Positions 55,458-64,000 of a stretch of DNA of 64,000 nt are shown here, piece by piece. Positions within the stretch are counted from its first letter, which is position 1; each line of letters opens with the position of its first letter. The notes beneath the pieces were generated by a model. It ran no database searches, had not been told where the DNA came from, and saw only the letters and a program-made list of their open reading frames with translations. The stretch comes from Aquificota bacterium. Its GTDB lineage: Bacteria; Aquificota; Aquificia; Aquificales; Hydrogenothermaceae. A program made the position numbers and the translations under genes. Where the stretch lies: positions 20,490 to 84,489 of the forward strand of contig JAADDZ010000006.1 of assembly GCA_013153635.1 (NCBI GenBank), written 5' to 3'.

Positions 55458-56209
55458 TGCTTTATTAAATATCCGTACTTTTCAAAGATTTTCTTTCCTT
55501 TGGAAGAGAACAAAAATTCAAAGAATGTATAGGCAGATTTTTTATCTTTTGCTGTTTTTAGTAAAACAGCTCCTTGCTCAATAGGTTTGTATAGATTTTT
55601 GTCTACTTCTACCCAGATTCCTTTATTTTTCATTTTTGGTGATAGTACAGAGGATTTTGAAGTAAACCCTACATCTACGAGTTTCTTTATTATGTAATAA
55701 TTCACTTGTGAGATACTCTCTCCAAAGATTATTTTAGTTTTTATCTGCTCCAGAATACCTAATTTTTTAATTATGTTTATACTCTCTCTCCCGTAAGGAG
55801 CTGTCCTTGGATTAGCTACAGCTATTTTCTTTACTTTTTGAAGTATATTTAGTTTTTCTTTTTTTAAGGGAAGTGGTTTTAAAGTCCACAAAACTATTAG
55901 ACCGTATGCATATACTTTTGGTTTATTTATTGTGTACCCTTTCTTGTATAGATAGTTTGGGTATTTCATGTCAGCAGATAAAAAAATATCAAAAGGAGCT
56001 CCCTTTATTATCTGGTTTGTTAGCTTTCCAGAAGAAGATACTACCTTTTTAATGTCTACTTTGGGATTTTCTTTTTTGAATGTATTTATTATTTCATCTA
56101 CAGCATATTGAGCATTTGCAGACACAGCGATTATTATGCTTTTGGCAAAGGAAGTAGTTATCATCAGTAAACATAACATCAAAGGTACGATATTTATCAC
56201 TTTATACAA
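55454..56209 (-). CDS. modA: Molybdate-binding periplasmic protein
   Basis: A 251-residue substrate-binding protein with a signal peptide (to about residue 22). Family motifs are SSGKLTNQIIKGAPFDIFLSAD, VANPRTAPYGRES and a final extended segment SAYTFFEFLFSSKGKKIFEKYGY. ModA fits better than the archaeal WtpA type. Tungstate as substrate is not excluded. Its start overlaps the upstream Yip1-like gene by 8 bp. Confidence 0.92.
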   Translation of the reverse strand: MYKVINIVPLMLCLLMITTSFAKSIIIAVSANAQYAVDEIINTFKKENPKVDIKKVVSSSGKLTNQIIKGAPFDIFLSADMKYPNYLYKKGYTINKPKVYAYGLIVLWTLKPLPLKKEKLNILQKVKKIAVANPRTAPYGRESINIIKKLGILEQIKTKIIFGESISQVNYYIIKKLVDVGFTSKSSVLSPKMKNKGIWVEVDKNLYKPIEQGAVLLKTAKDKKSAYTFFEFLFSSKGKKIFEKYGYLIKQ

Positions 56210-56747
56210 CCACCTTTTTAATTATTGGGTTTTGGACTATACTTTCTGCAATTAAAGAATTTAATCCATAAAGTACAGAAAAAACAGCTAACATAAAGAT
56301 TATATATCTAAAATCTTTCTTTAAAATTTCTCTAAAAACTATGTACATAAGGTACATGCTGTAAAAAAAGCCAAATATACTTAAAGGTCTAAGGTATTGA
56401 TATATATCTACAATGTCTGAAAGCCAGATTCCTGTACTTCCAAAAGCAGAAATCTTCAAGGCTGTTTCATAATTTATCCCTCTATCAAAAGATTTAATGA
56501 GAACTCCATATATATACACACTCAAAATATCAAGCACAAAAGTAACTACACAGTATACAAGGGTTTTTTGGAGGGAAATATTCTCTAAAATGTACATACT
56601 AAAAAAGGAAAGTACAGGTCCAATTGATGCAAGAGTAAATACGTAACTGAATATAAATCTTTTTGTTACCTTTGAGTAAAGCAACCTCTGCCAAGTTTCC
56701 CTTGGAGAGAAAAGTAAAGAAAAAGCTAATCTAAATATATCCTTCAC
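56202..56747 (-). CDS. Yip1-domain membrane protein
   Basis: A 181-residue integral membrane protein with about five TM helices and the opening FSPRETWQRLLYSK followed by helices with the Yip1 pattern. It overlaps modA by 8 bp and is the first gene of the operon, so it is co-transcribed with molybdate uptake. Why is unknown. Confidence 0.78.
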   Translation of the reverse strand: MKDIFRLAFSLLFSPRETWQRLLYSKVTKRFIFSYVFTLASIGPVLSFFSMYILENISLQKTLVYCVVTFVLDILSVYIYGVLIKSFDRGINYETALKISAFGSTGIWLSDIVDIYQYLRPLSIFGFFYSMYLMYIVFREILKKDFRYIIFMLAVFSVLYGLNSLIAESIVQNPIIKKVVV

Positions 56748-56766
56748 AGTTAATAATTACAAATTT

Positions 56767-56775
56767 TGATATAAT
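56767..56775 (+). promoter_or_regulatory. Extended -10 promoter element
   Basis: TGATATAAT, a perfect TGnTATAAT, 38 bp before the ATG at 56813; the surrounding TTTTGATATAAT is identical to the element before pepA. Confidence 0.6.
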
Positions 56776-56812
56776 ATATAGTCTATCATTATACACCAGT
56801 GGAGGTAACTAG

Positions 56813-57181
56813 ATGGAACTGTGGGCTAAGATTGGAGAAGATAAGATAAAATTTCAAGGAAGCTTTAAATCTGTGATGGAACAACTATTAGAAAAATCAC
56901 AGGATAAAGATGCTACATTACTATCTTTCCATACGAACCAAAAGGAAAGAAGAAGATTCAAAAGAGAGTACAGAGCTGTAGGTAAAAACCTAGTTCAGCT
57001 AGCACAGAACTATCTAGCATGGAGCTATTTGGTAGAGATTAGAAGACTAAATAGGAAGATAAAAGAGTTAAATAAGAGAAAAAGGGTAGAGCCAAAAAGA
57101 GCTACTTTCTACGAAAACCAAATAAAAGAGATAAGAAAGCAGATAGAAGAACTGGAAAATAAATTAAACAATCTGTGTTAA
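56813..57181 (+). CDS. Small charged helical protein of unknown function
   Basis: A 122-residue, Lys/Arg/Glu-rich soluble protein. Residues 1-40 are moderately ordered (LWAKIGEDKIKFQGSF), residues 48-75 are basic, and residues 76-118 form a strong heptad coiled coil (IKELNKRKR, then IKEIRKQIEELENKLNNL). No family is recognised. SD GGAGG precedes the ATG. tRNA-Cys follows. Confidence 0.72.
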   Translation: MELWAKIGEDKIKFQGSFKSVMEQLLEKSQDKDATLLSFHTNQKERRRFKREYRAVGKNLVQLAQNYLAWSYLVEIRRLNRKIKELNKRKRVEPKRATFYENQIKEIRKQIEELENKLNNLC

Positions 57182-57192
57182 CTAACTATACA

Positions 57193-57201
57193 TGGTATAA
57201 T
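57193..57201 (+). promoter_or_regulatory. Extended -10 promoter of tRNA-Cys
   Basis: TGGTATAAT, perfect extended -10, 10 bp before the tRNA. Confidence 0.65.
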
Positions 57202-57211
57202 TAAACATTAA

Positions 57212-57283
57212 GGCGGGGTAGCCAAGTGGTAAGGCAGGGGACTGCAAATCCCTTACACGCGGGTTCGATTCCCGCCCCCGCCT
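57212..57283 (+). tRNA. tRNA-Cys (GCA)
   Basis: 72 nt, acceptor GGCGGGG/CCCCGCC, anticodon loop CTGCAAA (GCA), discriminator T as in other tRNA-Cys. CCA is not encoded. A T-run follows at once. Confidence 0.97.
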
Positions 57284-57303
57284 TTTTGATTTTGTGAGGA
57301 CTT

Positions 57304-57537
57304 ATGTGGAAATGGTTTCTTAGAAAGGTTTTGCTTATAACTCTTATCTTTCTTATTTTTCTGTTTGTACTTACGCTACTATTTATGATGGGTTCTATTC
57401 CATCTCAAAAAGTTGTACAGATAGTAGGTGAGTTTCTAGGAAGTATTATAATCTCTAATCCTTTGTTAGCGTCAGGATTGTTATTTGTTTTTATGATAGT
57501 CGTCTCTATATTGTTAAAACAGTTAAAAAATCTATAG
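57304..57537 (+). CDS. Small two-TM membrane protein
   Basis: A 77-residue hydrophobic protein with two TM helices (about residues 8-30 and 48-71) joined by a short loop. No family is recognised. It is 20 bp before ychF on the same strand, so probably co-transcribed. The SD is GAGG. Confidence 0.62.
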   Translation: MWKWFLRKVLLITLIFLIFLFVLTLLFMMGSIPSQKVVQIVGEFLGSIIISNPLLASGLLFVFMIVVSILLKQLKNL

Positions 57538-57556
57538 GAGGTGTATCTAGCGACTT

Positions 57557-58669
57557 ATGAAGCTAAATATAGGAATAGTTGGACTGCCAAATGTTGGAAA
57601 ATCTACGATATTTAATGCATTAACAGAAACAGCAAAAGCAGATGTAGCAAATTATCCTTTTTGTACTATAGACCCAAATGTAGGAGTAGTGAATGTTCCT
57701 GATGAAAGACTGTACAAATTAGCACAGATTTCTAACTCAAAAAGTATAGTTCCAGCTACTATAGAATTTGTAGATATTGCTGGTCTTGTAAAAGGAGCTA
57801 GTAAAGGAGAAGGTTTAGGAAACCAGTTTTTATCAAATATAAGAAATGTATCGGCGATAGCCCATGTTGTAAGATGTTTTGATGATGAGAATGTGGTACA
57901 TGTAGAAGGTTCTGTAAACCCAGTTAGAGATGCAGAGATAATAGAAACAGAGCTTATCCTGTCTGATTTACAATCAGTTGAAAAAAAGTTAGAAAAGTTA
58001 GAAAAAGTTGCTAAAACAGGGGATAAAGAAGCAAAACTAGGAGTGTCCGCTTTACAAAAAGCAAAAGAGGTTTTAGAAGATTTAAAACCGTTGAGAGCTA
58101 ATTTGGATAGATTTTCTGAAGAAGAGATAGATTGGCTAAAAAAGAATATATTTCCAATAACGATAAAACCTCTTATGTATATAGCTAACATAGCAGAAGA
58201 AGACCTCCCAGAAGGGGAGAATAATAAATATGTACAGGCTATAAAAGAAAAGGCAAAAAAAGAAAATGCACCTGTAGTAGTACTTTCTGGAAAGGTAGAA
58301 CAAGAGGTTATAGAGTTAGACCCTGAAGATAGATTAGAGTTTTTACAGTCTCTTGGCTTAAAAGAACCATCTTTAAATAAGATGATAAGAGAGGGTTACA
58401 AACTATTAGACCTTATAACCTATTTTACTACTGGAGAAAAAGAGACAAGAGCATGGACTATTAAAAGAGGAACCAAAGCACCTCAAGCGGCTGGAGAGAT
58501 TCATTCAGATATAGAAAGAGGATTTATCGCCGCTGAAGTGATTCCCTATGAAAAACTTATACAGATAAACTCAATGACTAAAGCCAAAGAACAAGGAGCG
58601 GTAAAGATAGAAGGAAAAGATTACCAAGTCAAAGACGGAAATGTTATCTATTTTAGATTTAATGTCTAA
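57557..58669 (+). CDS. ychF: Redox-regulated ATPase/GTPase YchF
   Basis: A 370-residue Obg-family P-loop protein that binds ribosomes. The G1 loop is GLPNVGKST (residues 9-17), switch region DIAGLVKGASKGEGLGNQFL, and the specificity loop is unlike NKxD (MYIANIAEED), as expected for an ATP-preferring YchF. A C-terminal TGS domain ends the protein. It overlaps recO by 4 bp (convergent). Confidence 0.96.
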   Translation: MKLNIGIVGLPNVGKSTIFNALTETAKADVANYPFCTIDPNVGVVNVPDERLYKLAQISNSKSIVPATIEFVDIAGLVKGASKGEGLGNQFLSNIRNVSAIAHVVRCFDDENVVHVEGSVNPVRDAEIIETELILSDLQSVEKKLEKLEKVAKTGDKEAKLGVSALQKAKEVLEDLKPLRANLDRFSEEEIDWLKKNIFPITIKPLMYIANIAEEDLPEGENNKYVQAIKEKAKKENAPVVVLSGKVEQEVIELDPEDRLEFLQSLGLKEPSLNKMIREGYKLLDLITYFTTGEKETRAWTIKRGTKAPQAAGEIHSDIERGFIAAEVIPYEKLIQINSMTKAKEQGAVKIEGKDYQVKDGNVIYFRFNV

Positions 58670-59364
58670 AGGTGATGAGATAGGTATACCTTACAGAATT
58701 TTTCTATTTTGTTTAGTTGTGATTTTGGTATATTGATATTTTTCAATTTTTGGAAACTTATATTTTTCATTGTATTTATATCTCTTATTAAAGAGAATGG
58801 GTATCTTTGGTGGTTTTTCATAATACAGTCTTTGCATAAACAGCCTGTTTTTTCTATAGACACAGTACCGAAGTTCTTTTGATTTATCTTGACGTTACAT
58901 ATCTGGCATTTATCTAATTGGGGGAATATACCACTTAGGTAGATGAGTTTTACTATAAAATTTGTTTTTATGATATGTGGTGCTGAATCTTGAGAAAGAT
59001 AGTAAAGAGTCTTTTTCAGTAGTATAAAAAATCTATCATCAGGGAATATTACGTATCTATTAAAAGTTATGTTTATATCAAAGGCTGTATAAAACCTCTC
59101 TAAATCTTTTGTTATAGGTAAAGCGAGATTTCTAAAACTGTCTATCTCTTGTAAGTAAAGTTTACCTTTTATATGTCTAAATACACCCCTAAACCAGTTA
59201 AAAGGTTCACTAACAGTTATAAGATTTGATTTGATGACTTGTCCTTTTGGTAGATATATGTTTTCTTTTCCTGTTTGTTTAGTATAAACTGTTATAGATA
59301 GGTCAATATCTCCAACAGGAGATTTTCTAAGGACTATTGCTTCGTCTTTGAATATTGTTTCCAT
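58666..59364 (-). CDS. recO: DNA repair protein RecO
   Basis: A 232-residue recombination mediator that helps load RecA. The OB-fold N-terminus is KDEAIVLRKSPVGDIDLSITVYTK; the zinc-binding set C-x2-C (CQIC) and C-x2-C (CKDC) is intact in the C-terminal half. It starts exactly where polA stops (no gap), so the two form a repair operon. Confidence 0.88.
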   Translation of the reverse strand: METIFKDEAIVLRKSPVGDIDLSITVYTKQTGKENIYLPKGQVIKSNLITVSEPFNWFRGVFRHIKGKLYLQEIDSFRNLALPITKDLERFYTAFDINITFNRYVIFPDDRFFILLKKTLYYLSQDSAPHIIKTNFIVKLIYLSGIFPQLDKCQICNVKINQKNFGTVSIEKTGCLCKDCIMKNHQRYPFSLIRDINTMKNISFQKLKNINIPKSQLNKIEKFCKVYLSHHL

Positions 59365-61125
59365 CTATTTTTCTGCCCAACTATTTACAATTTCTATCTC
59401 AAACTCTATAGGGACTTTTTTTAATAGTAATTTCCCTGATTTTTCCATACTTTTTGCAAGTATATCTTTAATATCGCCAGCTATATCTTCGTCTGTTTCT
59501 ACTATAATTTCATCGTGTATGAGATTTACCACGTTGGCGTTTAGATTCTTTTTCAGTTTTTTAAACATAGCTACCGATATTTTTAACAAGTCACTTCCGC
59601 TTCCTTGGATAGGGTAGTTTACAGCGTCAGTGAATCTTCTGGTGTTTATTTTTCTTCCTAGTATAGTTTCTACCGTTATTTTGTAATTTTTCTTCAAGTT
59701 CTCTTTTACAGTTTCGTGCCAGATTTTAAAATTTTTGTAAATACTGAAGAATTTTTCGTGGAACTGCTGTGCTTCCTTCAGAGTTATTTCAATACCATAG
59801 TTATTTTTTGCGTATTCCATAAGTGAAGAAGGAGATATTCCATAAATAAGTCCAAAATTGATAGCTTTTGCTAGCTGTCTTTCTTCTTTTGATATTTGGT
59901 TGTAATCTTTGCCAGTGAGTAATGATGCAGTATAGCGGTGAAGGTCTTTTCCTTCTTGGAAAGCTTTTATCATTGTTTCATCATCTACGTATTCTGTGGC
60001 TATCCGCAGTTCTATCTGGGAAAAATCTGCTACAATTAGCTTTTTGTTTTGGGGACTTTTAAAAAGGTCTCTAAGTTGGCTAGGTATGTTTTGTAAGTTT
60101 GGACTCTTAGATGCCATTCTTCCTGTAGGGGCGGCTATCTGTTTAAAGTTACTGTGAATCCTGCCATTTTTTTCGTATTTCTTTAGTTCTTTGAGTTTGT
60201 CTATAAGTTTTTTTTCTGCTCTAATTGCTGTTAAGGTTTTTACTTCTTCTCGATTTATATATCTTCTTAAGGCACTGTCTTGGGAAGATAGAGAACCTTT
60301 TTGGGTTTTTGGGAGTTTTAGACCTAATTTGGTCAACCATTTTGTTACTTGCTGTGGAGAAAAAGGGTCTACTCCGTATTTTCTTACAAACTCTATATAT
60401 TTTCTTTGATACTCTCTTTGTATTTGGTTTAATCTGTGGGTTAGCAGATTAGAATCTATAGGCATACCTACTAGCTCCATATTAGCAACCTCTGGTAAAA
60501 AACTCATCTCTACAGCTACTACTGGATTTTCTATACCAAAGATTTCTTTTATATTACCAGTGGCCTTATGTGGAGTAGGTATGCTGTTTAGTTTTTGTTT
60601 TAAAATAGGGAAAATCTCTCTTAATACATAAACATCGTTTGCAGAGTATACTAACTGCTCCTTTGTCAAATTCTCTATATGCCAAGCCGAGCTTTGCTGG
60701 GATTTGTCTATCGTTTTACCTGTAAGCCTATAAATCAAGGCAGAAAGGGAATGTTTTTCTTCTTCTCCTTGAGATAGGATTTGAGAAGCAATCATCGTAT
60801 CAAAAACTGTACTTGGGAATATGTCAAAGTTCGTTTTTAAAAACTTTATATCGAATTTTAGATTGTGACCTATTAAGCCTTTTTCTTCTAAGATAGGTTT
60901 AAGTAGACTAGCTGTTTTTGGGATTTTGTACATATCAAAGATATAAATATCTTCTTTAGTTCCTATCTGGATTAATCTTATCCTGTCTGAAAAATAATCT
61001 ATTTCTTTTATTGATTTTATAGATACTTCTGTATCTATAAACAGATACTTTTCTTCTTTTAAACTGTTTAGAACCTGTACAGCTTCAGAGCTTGATGTTA
61101 TGTAATGAAAATCTAACTTTTCCAA
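59365..61125 (-). CDS. polA: DNA polymerase I without 5' nuclease (Aquificota type)
   Basis: A 586-residue family A polymerase. The 3'-5' exonuclease has active motifs: exo I DTEVS (D31/E33), exo II NLKFD and exo III YSANDVYVL. Polymerase motif A is VADFSQIELRI, motif B RQLAKAINFGLIYG and motif C LIHDEIIVE. The 5' nuclease domain of E. coli PolA is absent and there is room for none upstream, as in Aquifex PolA and apicoplast polymerases. RNA primer removal must rely on another enzyme. It is followed immediately by recO. Confidence 0.95.
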   Translation of the reverse strand: MEKLDFHYITSSSEAVQVLNSLKEEKYLFIDTEVSIKSIKEIDYFSDRIRLIQIGTKEDIYIFDMYKIPKTASLLKPILEEKGLIGHNLKFDIKFLKTNFDIFPSTVFDTMIASQILSQGEEEKHSLSALIYRLTGKTIDKSQQSSAWHIENLTKEQLVYSANDVYVLREIFPILKQKLNSIPTPHKATGNIKEIFGIENPVVAVEMSFLPEVANMELVGMPIDSNLLTHRLNQIQREYQRKYIEFVRKYGVDPFSPQQVTKWLTKLGLKLPKTQKGSLSSQDSALRRYINREEVKTLTAIRAEKKLIDKLKELKKYEKNGRIHSNFKQIAAPTGRMASKSPNLQNIPSQLRDLFKSPQNKKLIVADFSQIELRIATEYVDDETMIKAFQEGKDLHRYTASLLTGKDYNQISKEERQLAKAINFGLIYGISPSSLMEYAKNNYGIEITLKEAQQFHEKFFSIYKNFKIWHETVKENLKKNYKITVETILGRKINTRRFTDAVNYPIQGSGSDLLKISVAMFKKLKKNLNANVVNLIHDEIIVETDEDIAGDIKDILAKSMEKSGKLLLKKVPIEFEIEIVNSWAEK

Positions 61126-61189
61126 ATTCTACCTTGTATCAAAAAGATTTTTGATAAAACTATGCAGTAGAGAAAATATTTCAAATATT

Positions 61190-61942
61190 TTATGCTTCTA
61201 TTACATGTGAGATAATATTGAAGAACTTATCTGGGTCTAAACTAGCTGTACCTACAAGAAAGCCGTTGATGTCAGGCTCTTTTATAAGTTCACTAGCGTT
61301 TTTGTCGTTAACACTTCCACCATACAGTATCCTAGTTTTTTCATCGTTTCCTTTGGATATGTCACTTATAAGCTCTCTTATAAATCTGTGTACCTCTTGA
61401 GCCTGTTTGGGAGTAGCATTTACACCAGTACCTATAGCCCATACTGGTTCGTAAGCAATATCTATATAAATCATATCTTTTTCTATACCAGCAACGGCAG
61501 TTCGTATCTGTTTTTCTACTACATTTAGGGTCTTTCCTAGCTCCCTCTCTTCAAGAGTTTCTCCAACACACAAAATAGGTCTTATACCATGCTCTACAGC
61601 TGAAATCATCTTTTTATTGATAAGGTCATCTTTTTCACAAAATAGGTGTCTTCTTTCTGAATGTCCTAAGATTACATAGTCCACATCAAGTTCTGTAAGC
61701 ATAAGGGGAGAGATTTCTCCTGTAAAGGCTCCCTTGTCCATGTAATACATATTTTGGGCGCCAAGATATACATGGGAATGCTCTAGTTTTAATGAAGCAG
61801 AAGCCAAAGCTGTAAAAGAAGGAGCTATCATAATATCAACCGCTGTAATGTCTTCTACTTTTGGTAGAAAAATCTCTAGATACTCTAAGGATTCGGCTAC
61901 TGTTTTATTCATTTTCCAGTTGGCAGATACTAGATACCTCAA
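61190..61942 (-). CDS. tpiA: Triosephosphate isomerase
   Basis: A 250-residue TIM barrel glycolytic enzyme. The substrate-binding start SANWKMNKT (N8, K10), catalytic His in ILGHSERR and Glu in AYEPVWAIGTG are intact, as is the phosphate loop GGSVNDKN. It starts one base after the gpmA stop. Confidence 0.97.
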   Translation of the reverse strand: MRYLVSANWKMNKTVAESLEYLEIFLPKVEDITAVDIMIAPSFTALASASLKLEHSHVYLGAQNMYYMDKGAFTGEISPLMLTELDVDYVILGHSERRHLFCEKDDLINKKMISAVEHGIRPILCVGETLEERELGKTLNVVEKQIRTAVAGIEKDMIYIDIAYEPVWAIGTGVNATPKQAQEVHRFIRELISDISKGNDEKTRILYGGSVNDKNASELIKEPDINGFLVGTASLDPDKFFNIISHVIEA

Positions 61943-61943
61943 C

Positions 61944-62555
61944 TTATTTTAACTCCCTTATCTCTTTATTTAATATTTTTGCATTTTCATCAAGCTCGTA
62001 TACTATAGGCGTCCCAGTAGGTAGCTCTACTTTTATTATCTCTTCTGGAGACAGTTTCTCGAGATACATCACTATAGAACGGTTTGAATTACCGTGAGCT
62101 ACTACAAGAACATCATTCCCTAATCGTATGTCTCCGAGAATCGCTTTTTCTAAAAAGGGGATAGTACGCTGTGCTGTATCTTTTAGAGATTCTCCTTGGG
62201 GAGGAGGTATATCGTAGCTTCTTCTCCACAGTTTTACAATCTCTGCTCCCCATTTTTTTCTAGCTTCGTCTTTGTTCATACCTTGGAGCGCACCGTAATG
62301 TCTTTCGTTTAGGGCTTGATCTTTTATAATTGGGATATTTAATCCTACTACTTCTAATATGATTTTTAAAGTGTCTTGGGCTCTTGTTAGTGCAGAAGTA
62401 TATGCCACTTCAAATCTTATATCTTTTAAAAGTTCTCCAGCTTTAAAAGCTTCTTCTTTTCCTTTTTCAGTTAAAGGTACATCTATCCAACCGGTAAATC
62501 TATTTTGGAGATTCCAGATTGACTGACCATGCCTTACCAAAACTAGTTTAGGCAT
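61944..62555 (-). CDS. gpmA: 2,3-bisphosphoglycerate-dependent phosphoglycerate mutase
   Basis: A 203-residue histidine phosphatase-fold enzyme of glycolysis. The phospho-His motif LVRHGQSIWNLQNRFTGW, catalytic RHYGALQG and second His in VVAHGNSNR are present. The length is shorter than the 230-250 aa of E. coli GpmA, so a broader phosphatase role is possible. It is coupled to tpiA, supporting glycolysis. Confidence 0.92.
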   Translation of the reverse strand: MPKLVLVRHGQSIWNLQNRFTGWIDVPLTEKGKEEAFKAGELLKDIRFEVAYTSALTRAQDTLKIILEVVGLNIPIIKDQALNERHYGALQGMNKDEARKKWGAEIVKLWRRSYDIPPPQGESLKDTAQRTIPFLEKAILGDIRLGNDVLVVAHGNSNRSIVMYLEKLSPEEIIKVELPTGTPIVYELDENAKILNKEIRELK

Positions 62556-62600
62556 AAAATCCCCCTAAAACAAAGATTTTACCTAATTATAGCATAGGTA

Positions 62601-63188
62601 TTAATCTTTATTTGATTGTAAAACCTTATAGACATAAAAAATCCTTTGGAGGGCTGTTATATGAGAGCCTACAGCTATAAGTACAATTCCTATCTCTAAG
62701 TAACCAGTGAGTAAAGATACTATAAGGATTGTAGACCTTTCTGGTCTTTCTAAAATACCTACATTACACTCTATACCTAATCCTTCTGCTCTTGCTTTTG
62801 AATAGCTAACTAAAAAAGAACCTGCTATAGCAAAGACAGAGAGCAGAAGCATATAAGGTTTTGAATGAAAATAAAAAACACTTGCGGCAAAGGGCAGAAA
62901 ATCAGAATATCTATCTACAACAGAGTCTAAAAAAGCTCCGAATTTAGAGCTTTTTTGATACTTCCTTGCCAAAGCTCCATCAACAGCGTCACATAGGTTT
63001 CCAATTAAAATTAGTATTCCTGCAGTAAAAAAACTTCCAATAGCTATAAAAAAAGAGCCTATCCCTGTAATAACTAAACCTAGTATAGTTAAAAAATTAG
63101 GGGTAATGTTTATTTTGTAGAAAATATCGATGATTGGAGAAATCGTTTTTTCGAACATAGGTTTAATATTTTTTATCAAGGCACTCAT
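62601..63188 (-). CDS. CDP-alcohol phosphatidyltransferase (PgsA-like)
   Basis: A 195-residue membrane enzyme with 5-6 TM helices. The catalytic motif DG-x2-AR-x8-G-x3-D-x3-D is complete in DAVDGALARKYQ followed by GAFLDSVVDRYSD. It probably makes phosphatidylglycerol phosphate or a related inositol phosphate lipid. It overlaps trpF by 4 bp. Confidence 0.87.
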   Translation of the reverse strand: MSALIKNIKPMFEKTISPIIDIFYKINITPNFLTILGLVITGIGSFFIAIGSFFTAGILILIGNLCDAVDGALARKYQKSSKFGAFLDSVVDRYSDFLPFAASVFYFHSKPYMLLLSVFAIAGSFLVSYSKARAEGLGIECNVGILERPERSTILIVSLLTGYLEIGIVLIAVGSHITALQRIFYVYKVLQSNKD

Positions 63189-63817
63189 CTATCTAAATCT
63201 CCCAGCTTGTATTTTGCTATTTTAATAAACTTTTTTACTTTTTCCAAATTTTTTACTCCGGGAGATATTTCTAATTTTGAAGAGGCATCTACTCCGTAAG
63301 GTTTTACACTTGTTATCATTTTTTCGATATTTTCCTCTGATAAACCTCCAGAAAGGACAAATTTTTGGATTGTGTCCTTTAGATGTCTTAGGATAGAGTC
63401 TTTTATCTGTTTTCCTGTACCTCCATAAGCTTCTTTTGAGTAAGAATCAACTAAGATTAAGTAACCTTCCTCTGAAAATTTTTTTATTTTGGATAGCTCT
63501 TTTTGAGAACCAAGCCTAAAAGCTTTAATAACTTTCTCTTTTGGGAAGTTTTTAATAAACTGTATCGTTTCATCTCCGTGGAATTGGACTAGGTCTACCG
63601 TTTTAAGCAGTTTGTCAACAGTGCTAATATCAGGATTTACTGTGACTGCAACTAATTTTGTGGGTTTAGGGAGGGTGTTTTTTATATCTTTTATCTGGTC
63701 TAGGGATATATGACGGGGACTTTTTTCATAGAAGATTACTCCGATGTGTGTAGCTCCATATTTGGAAATCTCATATGCCTGTTCTGGTTTTGTTATTCCA
63801 CAGATTTTTATAAACAT
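63185..63817 (-). CDS. trpF: Phosphoribosylanthranilate isomerase
   Basis: A 210-residue TIM barrel enzyme of tryptophan synthesis. It begins IKICGITKPEQAYEI with the catalytic Cys, and has LVQFHGDET and LSGGLSEENIEKM plus GVDASSKLE, all diagnostic. No other trp gene is near. It overlaps the CDP-alcohol transferase by 4 bp. Confidence 0.96.
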   Translation of the reverse strand: MFIKICGITKPEQAYEISKYGATHIGVIFYEKSPRHISLDQIKDIKNTLPKPTKLVAVTVNPDISTVDKLLKTVDLVQFHGDETIQFIKNFPKEKVIKAFRLGSQKELSKIKKFSEEGYLILVDSYSKEAYGGTGKQIKDSILRHLKDTIQKFVLSGGLSEENIEKMITSVKPYGVDASSKLEISPGVKNLEKVKKFIKIAKYKLGDLDR

Positions 63818-63826
63818 TTTTTAAAA

Positions 63827-63900
63827 TGGTCGGTGGAGGATTCGAACCTCCGACCTCCTGCGTGTCGGGCAGGCGCTCTAGCCAACTGAGCTAACCGACC
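63827..63900 (-). tRNA. tRNA-Val (GAC)
   Basis: 74 nt, acceptor GGTCGGT/ACCGACC, discriminator A, anticodon stem CCTGC/GCAGG. The 7-nt loop is CCGACAC, giving anticodon GAC. Position 33 is C instead of the nearly universal T. T-loop TTCGAAT. CCA not encoded. Confidence 0.9.
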
Positions 63901-63924
63901 TAAAATTTGATTACAAAATAAAAA

Positions 63925-63999
<75 letters not shown>

Positions 64000-64000
64000 A

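Overview
This 64 kb window is AT-rich, densely packed chromosomal DNA from a thermophilic bacterium. It most likely belongs to the Aquificota, and its gene repertoire resembles Sulfurihydrogenibium/Persephonella (Hydrogenothermaceae). That placement is inferred from memory of families. Supporting points are a DNA polymerase I that has 3'-5' exonuclease and polymerase domains but no 5' nuclease, a NurA-type nuclease, futalosine-route MqnA, very compact gene spacing, and no sign of spore or Gram-positive functions. Several TolC-type channels show a Gram-negative envelope.

Layout. 1-16.4 kb: tail of an RND pump, transaldolase, thiol peroxidase, a gyrA interrupted by an intein exactly after the catalytic tyrosine, nurA/comEA-like genes, pepA, and a TetR-controlled EmrA/EmrB/TolC-type efflux operon with an extra outer-membrane barrel gene. 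16.4-17.3 kb: a cytochrome c and an ArsC-type reductase. 17.3-23.4 kb: an accessory island ending at a tRNA trio (fMet, Arg, Pro). It holds an ATPase + HNH pair (Septu-like defence), a truncated nuclease head followed by a two-TM protein, HepT and recombinase relics, an intact VapBC module and an orphan PD-(D/E)XK-like protein. 23.6-31.9 kb: pyrophosphatase, superoxide dismutase, an ArsB/NhaD transporter with a universal stress protein, HtpX with a Cys-rich lipoprotein, a PAS-GGDEF cyclase and DnaK. 32-40.6 kb: MiaB, bifunctional nuclease, the yceD-rpmF-plsX-fabH lipid/ribosome cluster, a CsgG-like lipoprotein, dCTP deaminase, an acidic secreted protein and a radical SAM protein. 40.7-46.8 kb: a complete tripartite RND pump operon. 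47-53.5 kb: TauE/SafE permease, MqnA, MnmD, a PNPOx-like protein, SAM decarboxylase with a possible upstream leader ORF, PurL and a fasciclin protein. 53.5-56.7 kb: a molybdate ABC operon with a stand-alone di-Mop protein. 56.8-64 kb: tRNA-Cys, YchF, PolA-RecO, TpiA-GpmA, a CDP-alcohol phosphatidyltransferase, TrpF, tRNA-Val and tRNA-Glu.

How it fits together. Most genes are housekeeping or envelope-efflux genes arranged in operons with 1-20 bp overlaps, and six convergent gene pairs overlap tail to tail. The accessory content is concentrated in the 6 kb island beside the tRNA-fMet 3' end. There, one intact candidate anti-phage pair and one intact toxin-antitoxin module sit among relics of at least three other defence or mobility genes. 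No CRISPR array, rRNA gene or intact insertion sequence was seen.
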